This document shows positions 1 to 7,459 of a stretch of 41,608 nt of DNA, in pieces. Positions within the stretch are counted from its first letter, which is position 1. Every line of letters starts with the position of its first letter. The stretch is from Chlorobium sp. (GTDB lineage Bacteria; Bacteroidota; Chlorobiia; Chlorobiales; Chlorobiaceae), in the NCBI GenBank assembly GCA_028277485.1, contig JANQGE010000095.1, positions 1 through 41,608 on the forward strand, read 5' to 3'. A model generated the notes under the pieces. That model searched no databases and had not been told where the DNA came from. It saw nothing but the letters and a program-made list of their open reading frames with translations. Made by a program: the position numbers and the translations under genes.

Positions 1-114
1 TGATTACTTCGTTGGCCGGTGCTCGAAATCCTCATGTACTCTATGTACACTCCGGTTTCTGCGCTCCGTCCGCCTCGTACTCAAGTCGCTCACGACAATT
101 TATAGAGGTGCCCT
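1..114 (-). repeat. Dispersed palindromic element, copy 1 (cut by window start)
   Basis: Reverse-oriented copy of the repeat family best seen at 4566-4707. It ends in TATAGAGGTGCCC at 102-114 and contains the central mini-hairpin TGTAC-TCTAT-GTACA at 35-49. The other end lies outside the window. It sits directly downstream of the minus-strand metallophosphoesterase gene. Confidence 0.85.
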
Positions 115-142
115 TCAGTAGGCAGTTTGATAATAACGTTAC

Positions 143-1216
143 TTACGCCAGCAGATGCAGGCGGGAAAAGACATAATCAAGATGGTCCTCGTTCAATATT
201 ATCCGGTAGTAACCCGTGCCGTCAAGCCGCATGGGACGGCTGTCACGGTCACTCAAGTACTTCCTGCTCTGTTTTCCGTTGTACCAGTAGACAAGCCGAA
301 TCTTTTCATGGTCTATTTCAAGCGCGGTAATCCCCCTCTTTCCTATTGCGCACCCGGAATTGAAAACACTCGGTATCGTCAGGGTATTGTATACCCCGCT
401 GCGCAATCCTATTTTTTTCCCTTGTTTGTAACATGCGTCAAGCTCTTCTTTCAGTGCCGATATCTTGTCCCTGATTTTATCCCTGTTCTGCTTTTCCGCT
501 GCAGGAAAAGCCCGGCAAAGCTCCTCAATCCTGTAATTGAGGTAGTCAACCTTGGAAAGTGACTCGAACAGGGGACGATGCGTATGTCCGATCACCGAAA
601 CGATTTTGGCCCGGTTGGAAAAATCATAGATCGACTTTTCAATGGCAAAACGGCGGCGGCTGTTGTAGGCAATAGAAAAATTCCTTATACCGAACGGTTT
701 GGCAACATAGCGTAAAAACCAGACTATCAGGCGGCTCACTACGGGATAGGTTTCCCAGAGAAAAACGGAGGCCTGGTGACCGTGAAAAACAAGAATACTT
801 TCCGTGCGGTAGAAAAGCTTCAGGGATTCAAGCAGAAATGGAGCCAGAATGTAACCTTTTTCATCCAGGAGCGAAGCGTCATGGTTACCGAAAGTCCTGA
901 AAAAAAAGCCTTTTTCGTTAAACTGGAGAAAAAGCTCATAGATATGGCGCCACTGGGCAACAATAGTATCGAGTGAAAACTTGAAAAGTTCTTCGATGTC
1001 ACCATTCAGAATGAGGCTGTAGTTTTCAGGGAGATAGTACCTTTTCATCACATTTTCAACAAGGGGCGCATTATGCCTGAACTCATCGCGCCGCCCTCCA
1101 TTGCCCATATGCAGGTCACTGAGGATCAGAATTCTTGAGCTTCCGTCAAGATCTATACTCCTTGACTTTTTCAGCAGACGCTCGAGATGCGGGTGTTTAT
1201 CGTTATTGTTGAACAT
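143..1216 (-). CDS. Calcineurin-like metallophosphoesterase
   Basis: A 357-residue predicted two-metal phosphoesterase. The family signatures appear in order: D34-L-H36 (SDLHMGN), NGD at 71-73, GNHD at 110-113, an FHGH block near 144-147 and GHTH at 210-213. These are the metal and phosphate ligands of calcineurin-like enzymes, including UDP-2,3-diacylglucosamine pyrophosphatases (LpxH). The long stretch between GNHD and GHTH holds a hydrophobic, basic segment (about 159-178) that could associate with the membrane. The substrate is not shown by the sequence, and LpxH is usually shorter (about 240 residues), so only the family is named. The gene follows the PHP gene by 39 bp on the same strand, with a hairpin between them, so the two are probably cotranscribed and may both act on phosphoesters. 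Confidence 0.85.
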   Translation of the reverse strand: MFNNNDKHPHLERLLKKSRSIDLDGSSRILILSDLHMGNGGRRDEFRHNAPLVENVMKRYYLPENYSLILNGDIEELFKFSLDTIVAQWRHIYELFLQFNEKGFFFRTFGNHDASLLDEKGYILAPFLLESLKLFYRTESILVFHGHQASVFLWETYPVVSRLIVWFLRYVAKPFGIRNFSIAYNSRRRFAIEKSIYDFSNRAKIVSVIGHTHRPLFESLSKVDYLNYRIEELCRAFPAAEKQNRDKIRDKISALKEELDACYKQGKKIGLRSGVYNTLTIPSVFNSGCAIGKRGITALEIDHEKIRLVYWYNGKQSRKYLSDRDSRPMRLDGTGYYRIILNEDHLDYVFSRLHLLA

Positions 1217-1230
1217 ACTTCACAGATACC

Positions 1231-1256
1231 ATCCGCCTTACCGGAAAGTGGCGGAT
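1231..1256. other. Intercistronic inverted repeat
   Basis: ATCCGCC (1231-1237) pairs with GGCGGAT (1250-1256), a perfect 7-bp stem. It touches the stop codon of the PHP gene and precedes the metallophosphoesterase gene. No T-run follows on either strand, so it is more likely an RNA-stability or processing hairpin than a terminator. Confidence 0.4.
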
Positions 1257-1957
1257 CATTTGATTTTTCCACCCCTGTAAAGAAAAAGAGACACCCTGTC
1301 ATTGTTTCTTATCGCCTCTTTGACAGCCTCAATATTTTTTTCACACCGCAGCAGGGTTTTCCACGAAAGCAGGTGCCGCTCTTCGTGAAAGTCTGAATTA
1401 GCGATATAATTAAACTTTTTCAAACCAACAACATTAAAGAGATCATCTCTGTTTGCAACTTCCCAGGCGTCAAACATTGCTGCCAGCCTCTCATGGTTTT
1501 CCCAAAGATATACCGAAGGGTCGTCGCCCGAATGATTTCTCACATAGGGATGACACGCAACCGATATACCCTGCTGTTTTCTTGTAGTCTCTATAATGGC
1601 CTCAACACTCAGGTCCGGGGATATGTACTCTTTGATATCAAGAGCAAGAATATGGTAGCGCGAAGTGTTGTTCGTTATTTCAACTCCGGGAATCAGAAGC
1701 ATGCCATACTTCTCCCACGACCTTCTTGCAGCCCCCCATAAAGCTTGCTGATAATCGGAAAATTCCGCTCTGTCGACGGCAAACAGTTCAGAAGGAGGTT
1801 TTCCGGCCCTTCTTATACTTTCGCTGTCCAAAACATGGTCAGTAATGCCAATGACATCAAATCCCGATTCCCCGTAAAGTTCTACAACTCTGTCCAGAGA
1901 ACATTGACCGTCACTCCAGGTCGTGTGGATATGAAAATCACAGTATAGCCATTGCAT
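1256..1957 (-). CDS. PHP-domain metal-dependent phosphoesterase
   Basis: A 233-residue protein consisting of one PHP (polymerase and histidinol phosphatase) domain. Visible metal ligands are H9-x-H11, D16, T39-D40-H41, E93 in the PGVEITNN motif, H136 in CHPY, and D189-x-H191 in NSDFHEE. This is the complete trinuclear-site pattern of stand-alone PHP phosphoesterases (histidinol-phosphatase-like or TrpH/RNase AM-like). The substrate cannot be told from sequence. The ATG at 1957 is supported by GAGG about 5 nt upstream. It is the first gene of a likely two-gene unit with the downstream metallophosphoesterase. Confidence 0.85.
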   Translation of the reverse strand: MQWLYCDFHIHTTWSDGQCSLDRVVELYGESGFDVIGITDHVLDSESIRRAGKPPSELFAVDRAEFSDYQQALWGAARRSWEKYGMLLIPGVEITNNTSRYHILALDIKEYISPDLSVEAIIETTRKQQGISVACHPYVRNHSGDDPSVYLWENHERLAAMFDAWEVANRDDLFNVVGLKKFNYIANSDFHEERHLLSWKTLLRCEKNIEAVKEAIRNNDRVSLFLYRGGKIK

Positions 1958-2770
1958 AGAGCCCTCAAAGCTTCTGATTATGCCAAAAGTCCGGGCTTTC
2001 TCGCCACAATGTAAGGAATAAATTAACGCAGGATAACGGCTATCGTGTGAACTTCCTGTAAACTGTTTTCCAAGTCCGACTATCCTATTGCCAATAACTT
2101 AAAATTGCCCACTGCCAATTGAATACTGCTTCACTTACGTGAAAGTTCTTCTTCTTAGTTCTGAGCAATGAGCAACGAGTGCTGAGTAGAAGATTGTGCT
2201 ATGTGTTAGGGCAAAAAAGCAATGAGTGAATGAGCTTGAAATGACTCCGATTTCCGACTCAAGAATCACGGTCATTTACTTCAGACTCATATTGGGCTGC
2301 ACCCTCCTGAACCGAACATCCTTTTCAACAGAAAAACCAGATTTGTTTATTCCTTTTCTTTCGGGGTTCGCCGTCGGTATCGGAATCGGGAATCGAAGCG
2401 TATTGCTATGATAGCTTGCTCCTTAGCTAAGTGGCAGCGTCGGTCAACACTGTCTAACTTTTCCCCGACTCACTGGCCACTCGTCACTGTTACTTGTCAC
2501 TATTCTTTTGCCAACTGCCAACTGATTCACTATTGCCAACCGGACATCGGGACGCACAACACATCGAGGGCCTGGAACCTGAAAAAAAACGAGAGCCGTT
2601 ATTGTCAGCAGAAGCATCAATACCGGAAAAAACTTGAGGAAACCTGCTCATGTTCGTAATATTAAACGGGTTGCTGCCGACAGGAAAACCGGAATACCCG
2701 TGGTGAAAGCCGTTTGTCAGAACAGTCGGAAAAACACAAGATCTTATAAAGCACATAGACAATCAAACCC
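1958..2770. other. Gene-free stretch with degenerate short repeats
   Basis: These 813 bases contain no open frame with a credible start, ribosome site or recognisable protein. They hold low-complexity words: GCCCACTGCCAATTG near 2108, GAGCAATGAGCAACGAG near 2164, a CCGATTTCCGACTC word at 2247-2260 shared with 16652-16665, and a block of degenerate direct repeats at 2467-2540 (TCGTCACTGTTACTTGTCAC, then GCCAACTGCCAACTGATTCAC). The promoter of trmH should lie at the right end, but I could not pick a convincing one. Confidence 0.6.
2467..2540. repeat. Degenerate short direct repeats, block A
   Basis: Imperfect tandem words of 7-12 bases: CACTGGCCACTCGTCACTG, then TTACTTGTCAC, then GCCAACTGCCAACTG, then ATTGCCAAC. 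The same vocabulary recurs at 20728-20801. It has no coding content. Confidence 0.6.
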
Positions 2771-3421
2771 TTGATCAACCCTGAACGATTTTCCAAAATC
2801 AAACAACTCCTCTCTCATCGCCAGCCGGACCTGACGGTCCTCATGGACAATGTAAACAAGCCGCACAACCTGTCGGCCATTATTAGAAGCTGCGATGCCG
2901 TCGGCATTGAAACCGCTCATGCGGTCTCAACGGCCGACGTGATCAGAAACCGCCAACGTGCGGCAAGAGGCTCCAACAAGTGGGTAAAACTGGTCCTGCA
3001 TGACAACATAGAAAAAGCATATGAAGCCCTCAGGGCACAGAGAATGCAAATTCTCGTCGCTCACTATACAGAGGGGGCGGTAAATTTCAGAACGATCGAC
3101 TATACCAGACCTACAGCCATCGTCATGGGCGCGGAACTGTATGGCCCTTCGGAAAGTGCGGTTTTCCGGGCAGACCACTTCATATATGTGCCGATGCATG
3201 GCATGGTTGAATCGCTCAATGTTTCCGTAGCCGCAGCCGTCATACTTTTCGAGGCACAACGTCAGCGAACGGAAGCAGGGTTTTACCGTCAACCGAGGCT
3301 TCCTGCAGAGTACATGAAAAAACGCCTGTTTGAACTTGCCTATCCTGCCGTCAGTAAAAAACTTGCAAAACAGGGCCGCAATTATCCCGGGCTTGATGAA
3401 AAGGGAAAAATCATTCGATAA
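2771..3421 (+). CDS. trmH: tRNA (guanosine-2'-O-)-methyltransferase, TrmH/SpoU class
   Basis: A 216-residue SPOUT methyltransferase expected to use SAM to methylate the 2'-O of G18 in the tRNA D-loop. SpoU motif 1 is at about 28-45 (NKPHNLSAIIRSCDAVG, with N33 and the catalytic R39). Motif 2 is at 117-127 (IVMGAELYGPS). Motif 3 is at 140-160 (VPMHGMVESLNVSVAAAVIL), which forms the trefoil knot. The N terminus (INPERFSKIKQLLSHRQPDLTV) lines up with E. coli TrmH, which supports the TTG start at 2771 because no ATG lies near. It is the only plus-strand gene in its neighbourhood. Its last 11 bases overlap the 3' end of the convergent hypothetical gene. Confidence 0.9.
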   Translation: MINPERFSKIKQLLSHRQPDLTVLMDNVNKPHNLSAIIRSCDAVGIETAHAVSTADVIRNRQRAARGSNKWVKLVLHDNIEKAYEALRAQRMQILVAHYTEGAVNFRTIDYTRPTAIVMGAELYGPSESAVFRADHFIYVPMHGMVESLNVSVAAAVILFEAQRQRTEAGFYRQPRLPAEYMKKRLFELAYPAVSKKLAKQGRNYPGLDEKGKIIR

Positions 3422-3779
3422 CCCTTTTTTTGCTTTCACCGCAGATAAAACAGGTGTAGTTTCCCGGACCTTGCTGCAGATTGAGATGACCGTGCAAGGC
3501 CTTCAACAACTCCTCGATCTCTTTCAGCAGGTGGCGGTGTTCGAAGGCAAGAGAGATGAGAAACAAAGGAAAGGTGATATGCTCTCGTCTTAGCTTCTTT
3601 AACACATTCCCCATTGCTCTGGTAACATGGGGAAACCAATGTGTGTGATGCGTCTTTTTTTCTTTCTCGTGCCCTATGCCGCTTGCAGCTTTGTAATCAC
3701 ATGAAAAATAGAAATCATTACTGTCTGTCCATTCGATAACAATCCGGTATGGTTTTACCTTTTGTTCTTCTATTGACAT
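3411..3779 (-). CDS. Hypothetical protein, 122 residues
   Basis: I do not recognise a family. The 122-residue protein is soluble-looking, with an N-terminal part rich in aromatic and charged residues (IVIEWTDSNDFYFSCDY), a His-rich bend (KTHHTHWFPHV) and an amphipathic helix from about residue 78. The tail carries a single CxxC (YTCFICGES), which could bind a metal or be redox-active. The ATG at 3779 has AGGA about 4 nt upstream (GCAGGACTATG), so I believe it is expressed. It ends by overlapping the 3' end of convergent trmH by 11 bp. A repeat copy lies just upstream of its start. Confidence 0.65.
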   Translation of the reverse strand: MSIEEQKVKPYRIVIEWTDSNDFYFSCDYKAASGIGHEKEKKTHHTHWFPHVTRAMGNVLKKLRREHITFPLFLISLAFEHRHLLKEIEELLKALHGHLNLQQGPGNYTCFICGESKKRVIE

Positions 3780-3795
3780 AGTCCTGCAGAAATGA

Positions 3796-3875
3796 GGGTA
3801 CCTCTATTTATTTCGCGCTTCAATTGCATCGTTGAGCGGTGCTCGAAGTAATCAAGGTGCACAGCAAACGAATAG
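3796..3875 (-). repeat. Dispersed palindromic element, copy 2 (internally deleted)
   Basis: It begins GGGTACCTCTATTTATT and runs into TCGCGCTTCAATTGCATCG, the reverse of the AATTGAATCGCGGAATAAA-type end seen at 35270-35290. It then jumps to GAAGTAATCAAGGTGCACAG, the forward-type end, which is decayed. Two right-type ends are therefore joined and the centre is missing. It lies in the upstream region of the 3411-3779 gene. Confidence 0.75.
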
Positions 3876-3975
3876 CGATGTCTTTTATAATACAAAGAAT
3901 CTTGACTCCTGACCAGGCTTGAGTGTTAAAGTTCTGTAAACTGCCCTTCGGGAAGGAAGTAGCCGTTTCCCTGTC

Positions 3976-4194
3976 TTAGTTCTCTTTCCCTTCCAGAATA
4001 ACCGCAATGACTTCAGCCCCTTTTTCAAACACCTGAATATCCTCATGCAGTGCATTGAGAATCTCTTCGACACGTTGATGATCATTGGGGCGCAGACAGG
4101 AACGGGAACCCTTATCTGAACGCATTTCACTGACGGTTTTTTGCAGCGCGTTCAGTTCGCTCCGCAGTTTTCTTACTTTCTCATCGATCTGCAT
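3976..4194 (-). CDS. Small hypothetical coiled-coil protein, 72 residues
   Basis: A 72-residue charged protein of unknown function. Residues 1-26 (MQIDEKVRKLRSELNALQKTV) have heptad-like spacing typical of a short coiled coil. The C-terminal half is a second amphipathic helix (VEEILNALHEDIQVFEKGAEV). There is no signal peptide or membrane segment. The start is well supported: CGGAG sits 6-9 nt before the ATG at 4194. It could be a small oligomerising or partner-binding protein, but nothing in the context gives a role. It stands alone between two repeat copies. Confidence 0.6.
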   Translation of the reverse strand: MQIDEKVRKLRSELNALQKTVSEMRSDKGSRSCLRPNDHQRVEEILNALHEDIQVFEKGAEVIAVILEGKEN

Positions 4195-4462
4195 AATTAT
4201 CTCCGGTGCTTTTGCATTGACAATGTTTTATCATCAAGGGTGCAATTTTTGTACCAATCCCTTTTCCCCTGCCCGCATCCCGATATGGCCGAACTGTAGC
4301 CGGTAAAGTATTGAGACGCCGCATCTCATAAGCGCACAACTGTGCCCGAAACGCACACTTCCCTTGCATTACGGGCAGCGGCATGCGCCTGCAACAACCT
4401 GCCCTCCCGCCTATACAGCGGTTTGCTTCGAGCAGGGTTGTATTATATATTGCCTGCATAAA

Positions 4463-4565
4463 GGGCACCTCTGTTTATTCCGCGATTCAATTGCTTCATC
4501 GAGCGGATAAAAAGGAGCTTCTGCATTTCATTCGCCTTGCACTTGAACCGTTTCATGACAATAAA
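4463..4565 (-). repeat. Dispersed palindromic element, copy 3
   Basis: Starts with GGGCACCTCTGTTTATTCCG and ends in TTCGCCTTGCACTTGAACC followed by TTTCATGACAATAAA, closely the reverse complement of the left arm of the copy at 35165. The central hairpin is missing. It abuts copy 4 head to head at 4565/4566 and has lost its own terminal repeat there. Confidence 0.85.
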
Positions 4566-4707
4566 GGGCACCTCTATAAATTGTCGTGAGCGTCTTGAGT
4601 ACGAGGCGGACGGAGCACAGAAACCGGAGTGTACACGTAGTACATGAGGATTTCGAGCACCGATCAACGAAGTAATCATGGTGCGCAGCAAATTAATAGA
4701 GGTGCCC
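4566..4707 (+). repeat. Dispersed palindromic element, copy 4 (full length, 142 bp)
   Basis: Reference copy. Its ends are GGGCACCTCTATAAATTG and AATTAATAGAGGTGCCC. The body runs through GAGTACGAGGCGGACGGAGC, a central mini-hairpin TGTAC-ACGTA-GTACA (4630-4644) and GGATTTCGAGCACCG. The flanks of the centre (AGAAACC and GGATTTC) also pair in part, so the element can fold as one long imperfect hairpin. No conserved open frame is seen. It ends 24 bp before the chosen ATG of the response regulator. Confidence 0.9.
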
Positions 4708-4731
4708 ATAAACAAACATTGTTCTGTCCCC

Positions 4732-6216
4732 ATGAATACAAGACGAGAAAAGCCCAATGTTCTGATAGCCGATGATAGTGCCGTTATGCGAACGTTGATC
4801 AGTCATTTCATTACAAAGCTGGACCACAACGTTCTGACGGCAAATGACGGTGATGCTTGTATTCACATGCTGAACACAGAAAAAATCGATCTTCTGCTCC
4901 TGGATCTGAACATGCCCGGCAAGAACGGCATGGAGGTGCTCTCCTACATTCAGGCAAGCGGCATGACAGTGCCGGTCATCATGATTACCGCATCCGATGA
5001 TATCAGCCAGGCCGTCCAGTGCATTAAGATGGGAGCGTATGAATACCTTACGAAGCCTGTAAAAAATGACCGCCTTGAAATAACGGTCAGCAATGCCCTC
5101 TCAGAATCAAACCTGAAAAAAAAGGTCCGGCTGCTTGAAAAAGAACTGAAACAGCAGAATATTTTCAGACGCATCTACGGGGGGAGCACCTCTCTCAAGA
5201 AGTGTATTGAACAGGCAATGCACGTGATGGAAACAGAGGTAAACGTGCTTGTTATTGGCGAAAGTGGCACCGGAAAAGAACTGTTCGCCCAGGCGATCCA
5301 TAGCGGAAGCAAACGAAAAAGCGGTCCCTTCGTCACCATAAACTGTGCGGCAATCACCAACGAACTGGCAGACAGCCTGCTCTTCGGCCATGTCAAAGGC
5401 TCTTTTACAGGTGCAAACAGCGATCATATCGGCTTTTTTGAACAGGCGGACGGCGGCACAATCTTTCTTGATGAAATCGGTGACATGAGCCTTGAAATTC
5501 AGGCCAAGGTTCTCCGGGTGCTTCAGGAAAGAAAAATCAGGCGCGTTGGGGAAAAAAAGGAAAGAAGTGTCGATTTCCGGCTCATATCGGCAACACATAA
5601 GGATTTTTCCGACGCCATAAAAAGCGAAACGTTCCGTGCAGATCTGTATTACCGTCTCGAGGAGTATCCTCTGTTTATTCCTCCCCTGAGAGAGCGCAAG
5701 GAAGACATTCCTCTCCTGGCAAATCATTTTCTTGAAAGCTTCTGTACAGCCAACGACATCGAGCCGCTTACATTCAACAAATCCGTTCTGGAAAAATTTT
5801 CCGAGTATCACTGGCCGGGAAACATCCGTGAACTTCAGAATATCGTTCGAAGAGCTGCCATAAACCGCAGCGGAAGTGAAATCACTTCCGTGCCTCTGCT
5901 GCTCCAGAGTACCTTGCAGGGGAAATCCGCTCAGCCGATACCTCCGGCTCCCACCGTAACGGAAGAGCCTCCTCCTCCCGGAGAAATAAAAGTTCCGGTT
6001 TCTGCTGTTACACCTCTCGCTACAGCAGATGAAAGTAAAGAACTGTTATTGAAAAATGCCGAACTCCAGGCAATCATCAAGGCCTATGAGCTTACAGACG
6101 GGAACCAGACCAGAACGGCTGAAATACTCGGCATAAGCCGTTCATCGCTTTACCGCAAACTGAAAAAATACGGCATCGAAAAGAACTTGTCGCTATCGGT
6201 AACAAAGAGTCTTTGA
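4732..6216 (+). CDS. Sigma-54-dependent response regulator, NtrC family
   Basis: A 494-residue transcription activator. An N-terminal receiver domain (about 8-125) has acidic residues D14-D15, phospho-acceptor D58 (LLLDLNMPG) and K108. The AAA+ domain follows, with Walker A GESGTGKE at 176-183, the sigma-54 contact loop as GSFTGA at 223-228 (Ser in place of the usual Ala) and Walker B FLDEIGD near 245-251. After a Pro-rich linker comes a Fis-type helix-turn-helix (NQTRTAEILGISRSSLYRK). It should activate sigma-54 promoters when phosphorylated. No histidine kinase is adjacent, so it is an orphan. I chose the ATG at 4732 rather than the one at 4678 because the earlier start lies inside the repeat; receiver homology begins at KPNVLIADD. 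Neither start has a good ribosome site. Confidence 0.9.
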   Translation: MNTRREKPNVLIADDSAVMRTLISHFITKLDHNVLTANDGDACIHMLNTEKIDLLLLDLNMPGKNGMEVLSYIQASGMTVPVIMITASDDISQAVQCIKMGAYEYLTKPVKNDRLEITVSNALSESNLKKKVRLLEKELKQQNIFRRIYGGSTSLKKCIEQAMHVMETEVNVLVIGESGTGKELFAQAIHSGSKRKSGPFVTINCAAITNELADSLLFGHVKGSFTGANSDHIGFFEQADGGTIFLDEIGDMSLEIQAKVLRVLQERKIRRVGEKKERSVDFRLISATHKDFSDAIKSETFRADLYYRLEEYPLFIPPLRERKEDIPLLANHFLESFCTANDIEPLTFNKSVLEKFSEYHWPGNIRELQNIVRRAAINRSGSEITSVPLLLQSTLQGKSAQPIPPAPTVTEEPPPPGEIKVPVSAVTPLATADESKELLLKNAELQAIIKAYELTDGNQTRTAEILGISRSSLYRKLKKYGIEKNLSLSVTKSL

Positions 6217-6241
6217 AAGACTATCAAGGGAACCGACAACA

Positions 6242-6347
6242 GGGCACTTCTATAAATCGTCGTAAACAAGGCGGACGGAGCGCAGAAACCCTCCTCCTAT
6301 CCGGCCAACGAAGTAATCAGGGTGCGCAACAAATTAATAGAGGTGCC
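6242..6347 (+). repeat. Dispersed palindromic element, copy 5 (centre replaced)
   Basis: Ends are GGGCACTTCTATAAATCG and AAATTAATAGAGGTGCC. The central TGTAC hairpin is absent, replaced by a short CCTCCTCCTATCCGG segment, giving 106 bp. An extra terminal fragment AGAGGTACCCCC follows at 6352-6363. It lies between the convergent 3' ends of the response regulator and trxB. Confidence 0.85.
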
Positions 6348-6373
6348 TAACAGAGGTACCCCCAAAGGCAGCT

Positions 6374-7318
6374 TTACCGTATCGATTCCAGATACCGTTC
6401 TGCGTCCAGCGCCGCCATACAACCGCTGCCGGCGGCCGTTATTGCCTGACGATAGGTGTAATCCTGCACGTCACCGCAGGCAAAAACGCCTTGAACACTT
6501 GTTTCGGCAGAGTTTTTTGCTGTCTCGATATAACCGTATTCATCAATATCGAGCTGTCTTTCAACAATCTTTGAGTTCGGTATGTGGCCTATTGCAACAA
6601 ACACACCCTCGCAGGGGTACTCCGCCAATTCTCCGGTTTTGACACTTTTGAGTCTGATACCGGTAACTTTTTGCTCGTCGCCGAGAATTTCATCAACCAC
6701 CTGGCCTAGTTCCAGGTTGATCTTCGGATTCTTTTCAACCCTCAGGCTCATAATTCTCGATGCCCGGAACTCATCCCTCCTGTGAACAACTGTAACTTTC
6801 GATGCAAAACGGGTAAGGAAAAGCGCTTCTTCCATTGCGGTATCACCACCTCCGACAACGTATACATGACGATCTTTAAAGAAAAAGCCGTCACACGTCG
6901 CACAGGCTGACACGCCTCTCCCCCGGTATTTTTCTTCCGACGGCAAACCAAGCCATTTCGCGTTTGCCCCGGTAGCAATAATCAGTGTCCATGTCAGGAT
7001 CTCCTTGCCATCTTCAAGATAGATGCAGAAAGGACTTCTGGACAAATCAACCTCGACGGCGCTGCCATGAATGAATGTTGCCCCGAATCTGGCCGCCTGC
7101 TCGCGAAACCTGGCCATCATCTCGGGGCCCTTGATCCCTTCCGGAAACCCCGGATAGTTTTCTATTTCCGAGGTAATCATAAGCTGCCCGCCCGGCTGGT
7201 CTCCATCAACAACCAGAGGGTTGAGATTGGCTCTGCCCGTATAAATTGCCGCAGTGAGTCCCGCCGGACCTGTTCCAATGATTACTACGTCCACTACGTC
7301 TCGAATGACACTCTCCAT
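6374..7318 (-). CDS. trxB: Thioredoxin reductase (NADPH)
   Basis: A 314-residue flavoprotein that passes electrons from NADPH through FAD to thioredoxin. The FAD-binding GTGPAG is at 15-20, the redox-active pair is C139-A-T-C142, the NADPH-binding GGGDTAMEEA begins at 156, and a second FAD motif (GVFACGDVQD) is near the C terminus. Length matches bacterial TrxB. The frame is open back to 7408, but the first 30 codons include translated repeat fragment (GGAGGTGCCC), so I use the ATG at 7318, where homology begins (ESVIRDVVDVVIIG). The partner trxA lies 141 bp upstream on the same strand, with a terminator between them, so trxB probably has its own promoter in 7319-7420. Confidence 0.95.
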   Translation of the reverse strand: MESVIRDVVDVVIIGTGPAGLTAAIYTGRANLNPLVVDGDQPGGQLMITSEIENYPGFPEGIKGPEMMARFREQAARFGATFIHGSAVEVDLSRSPFCIYLEDGKEILTWTLIIATGANAKWLGLPSEEKYRGRGVSACATCDGFFFKDRHVYVVGGGDTAMEEALFLTRFASKVTVVHRRDEFRASRIMSLRVEKNPKINLELGQVVDEILGDEQKVTGIRLKSVKTGELAEYPCEGVFVAIGHIPNSKIVERQLDIDEYGYIETAKNSAETSVQGVFACGDVQDYTYRQAITAAGSGCMAALDAERYLESIR

Positions 7319-7336
7319 ATTCCTGCTTGAATTTAT

Positions 7337-7356
7337 GGGCACCTCCATTGTCATGA
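7337..7356 (+). repeat. Dispersed palindromic element, terminal fragment
   Basis: GGGCACCTCCATTGTCATGA matches the left end of the family (GGGCACCTCTATTTATTGTC) with a small deletion. The rest of the element is absent. It lies 19 bp upstream of the chosen trxB start and makes the leader open in frame. Confidence 0.65.
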
Positions 7357-7422
7357 ATGAAACCCCGTACCTGCCCCGATTTCCGAAAACAACAACGGTT
7401 ATGGTCACCTGTGCCGATCATG

Positions 7423-7450
7423 AAAAAACCGGGGCACAATCCCCGGTTTT
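7423..7450 (-). terminator. Rho-independent terminator after trxA
   Basis: AAAACCGGGG (7425-7434) and CCCCGGTTTT (7441-7450) form a perfect 10-bp stem with a 6-base loop. On the minus strand the stem ends in a run of T, the usual intrinsic terminator form. It begins 10 bp after the trxA stop codon. Confidence 0.85.
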
Positions 7451-7459
7451 CACCTTTGT

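Larger units (their letters stand above)
4195..4731. other. Intergenic region between small gene and response regulator
   Basis: These 537 bases hold about 270 bases without recognisable features, then two abutting repeat copies of opposite orientation (4463-4565 and 4566-4707). An open frame on minus (4181-4468) starts inside repeat sequence, overlaps the small gene and looks like no known protein. Any promoter of the response regulator must lie within or immediately next to repeat DNA. Confidence 0.6.

Noticed and set aside
2408..2762. Two overlapping frames (83 and 90 codons) on opposite strands in the trmH upstream gap
   Set aside because: Both consist of translated short repeats and lack ribosome sites or homology.
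4181..4468. Minus-strand frame of 95 codons
   Set aside because: It starts inside a repeat end (GCACC...), overlaps the small coiled-coil gene and has an unlikely Cys/Arg-rich composition.
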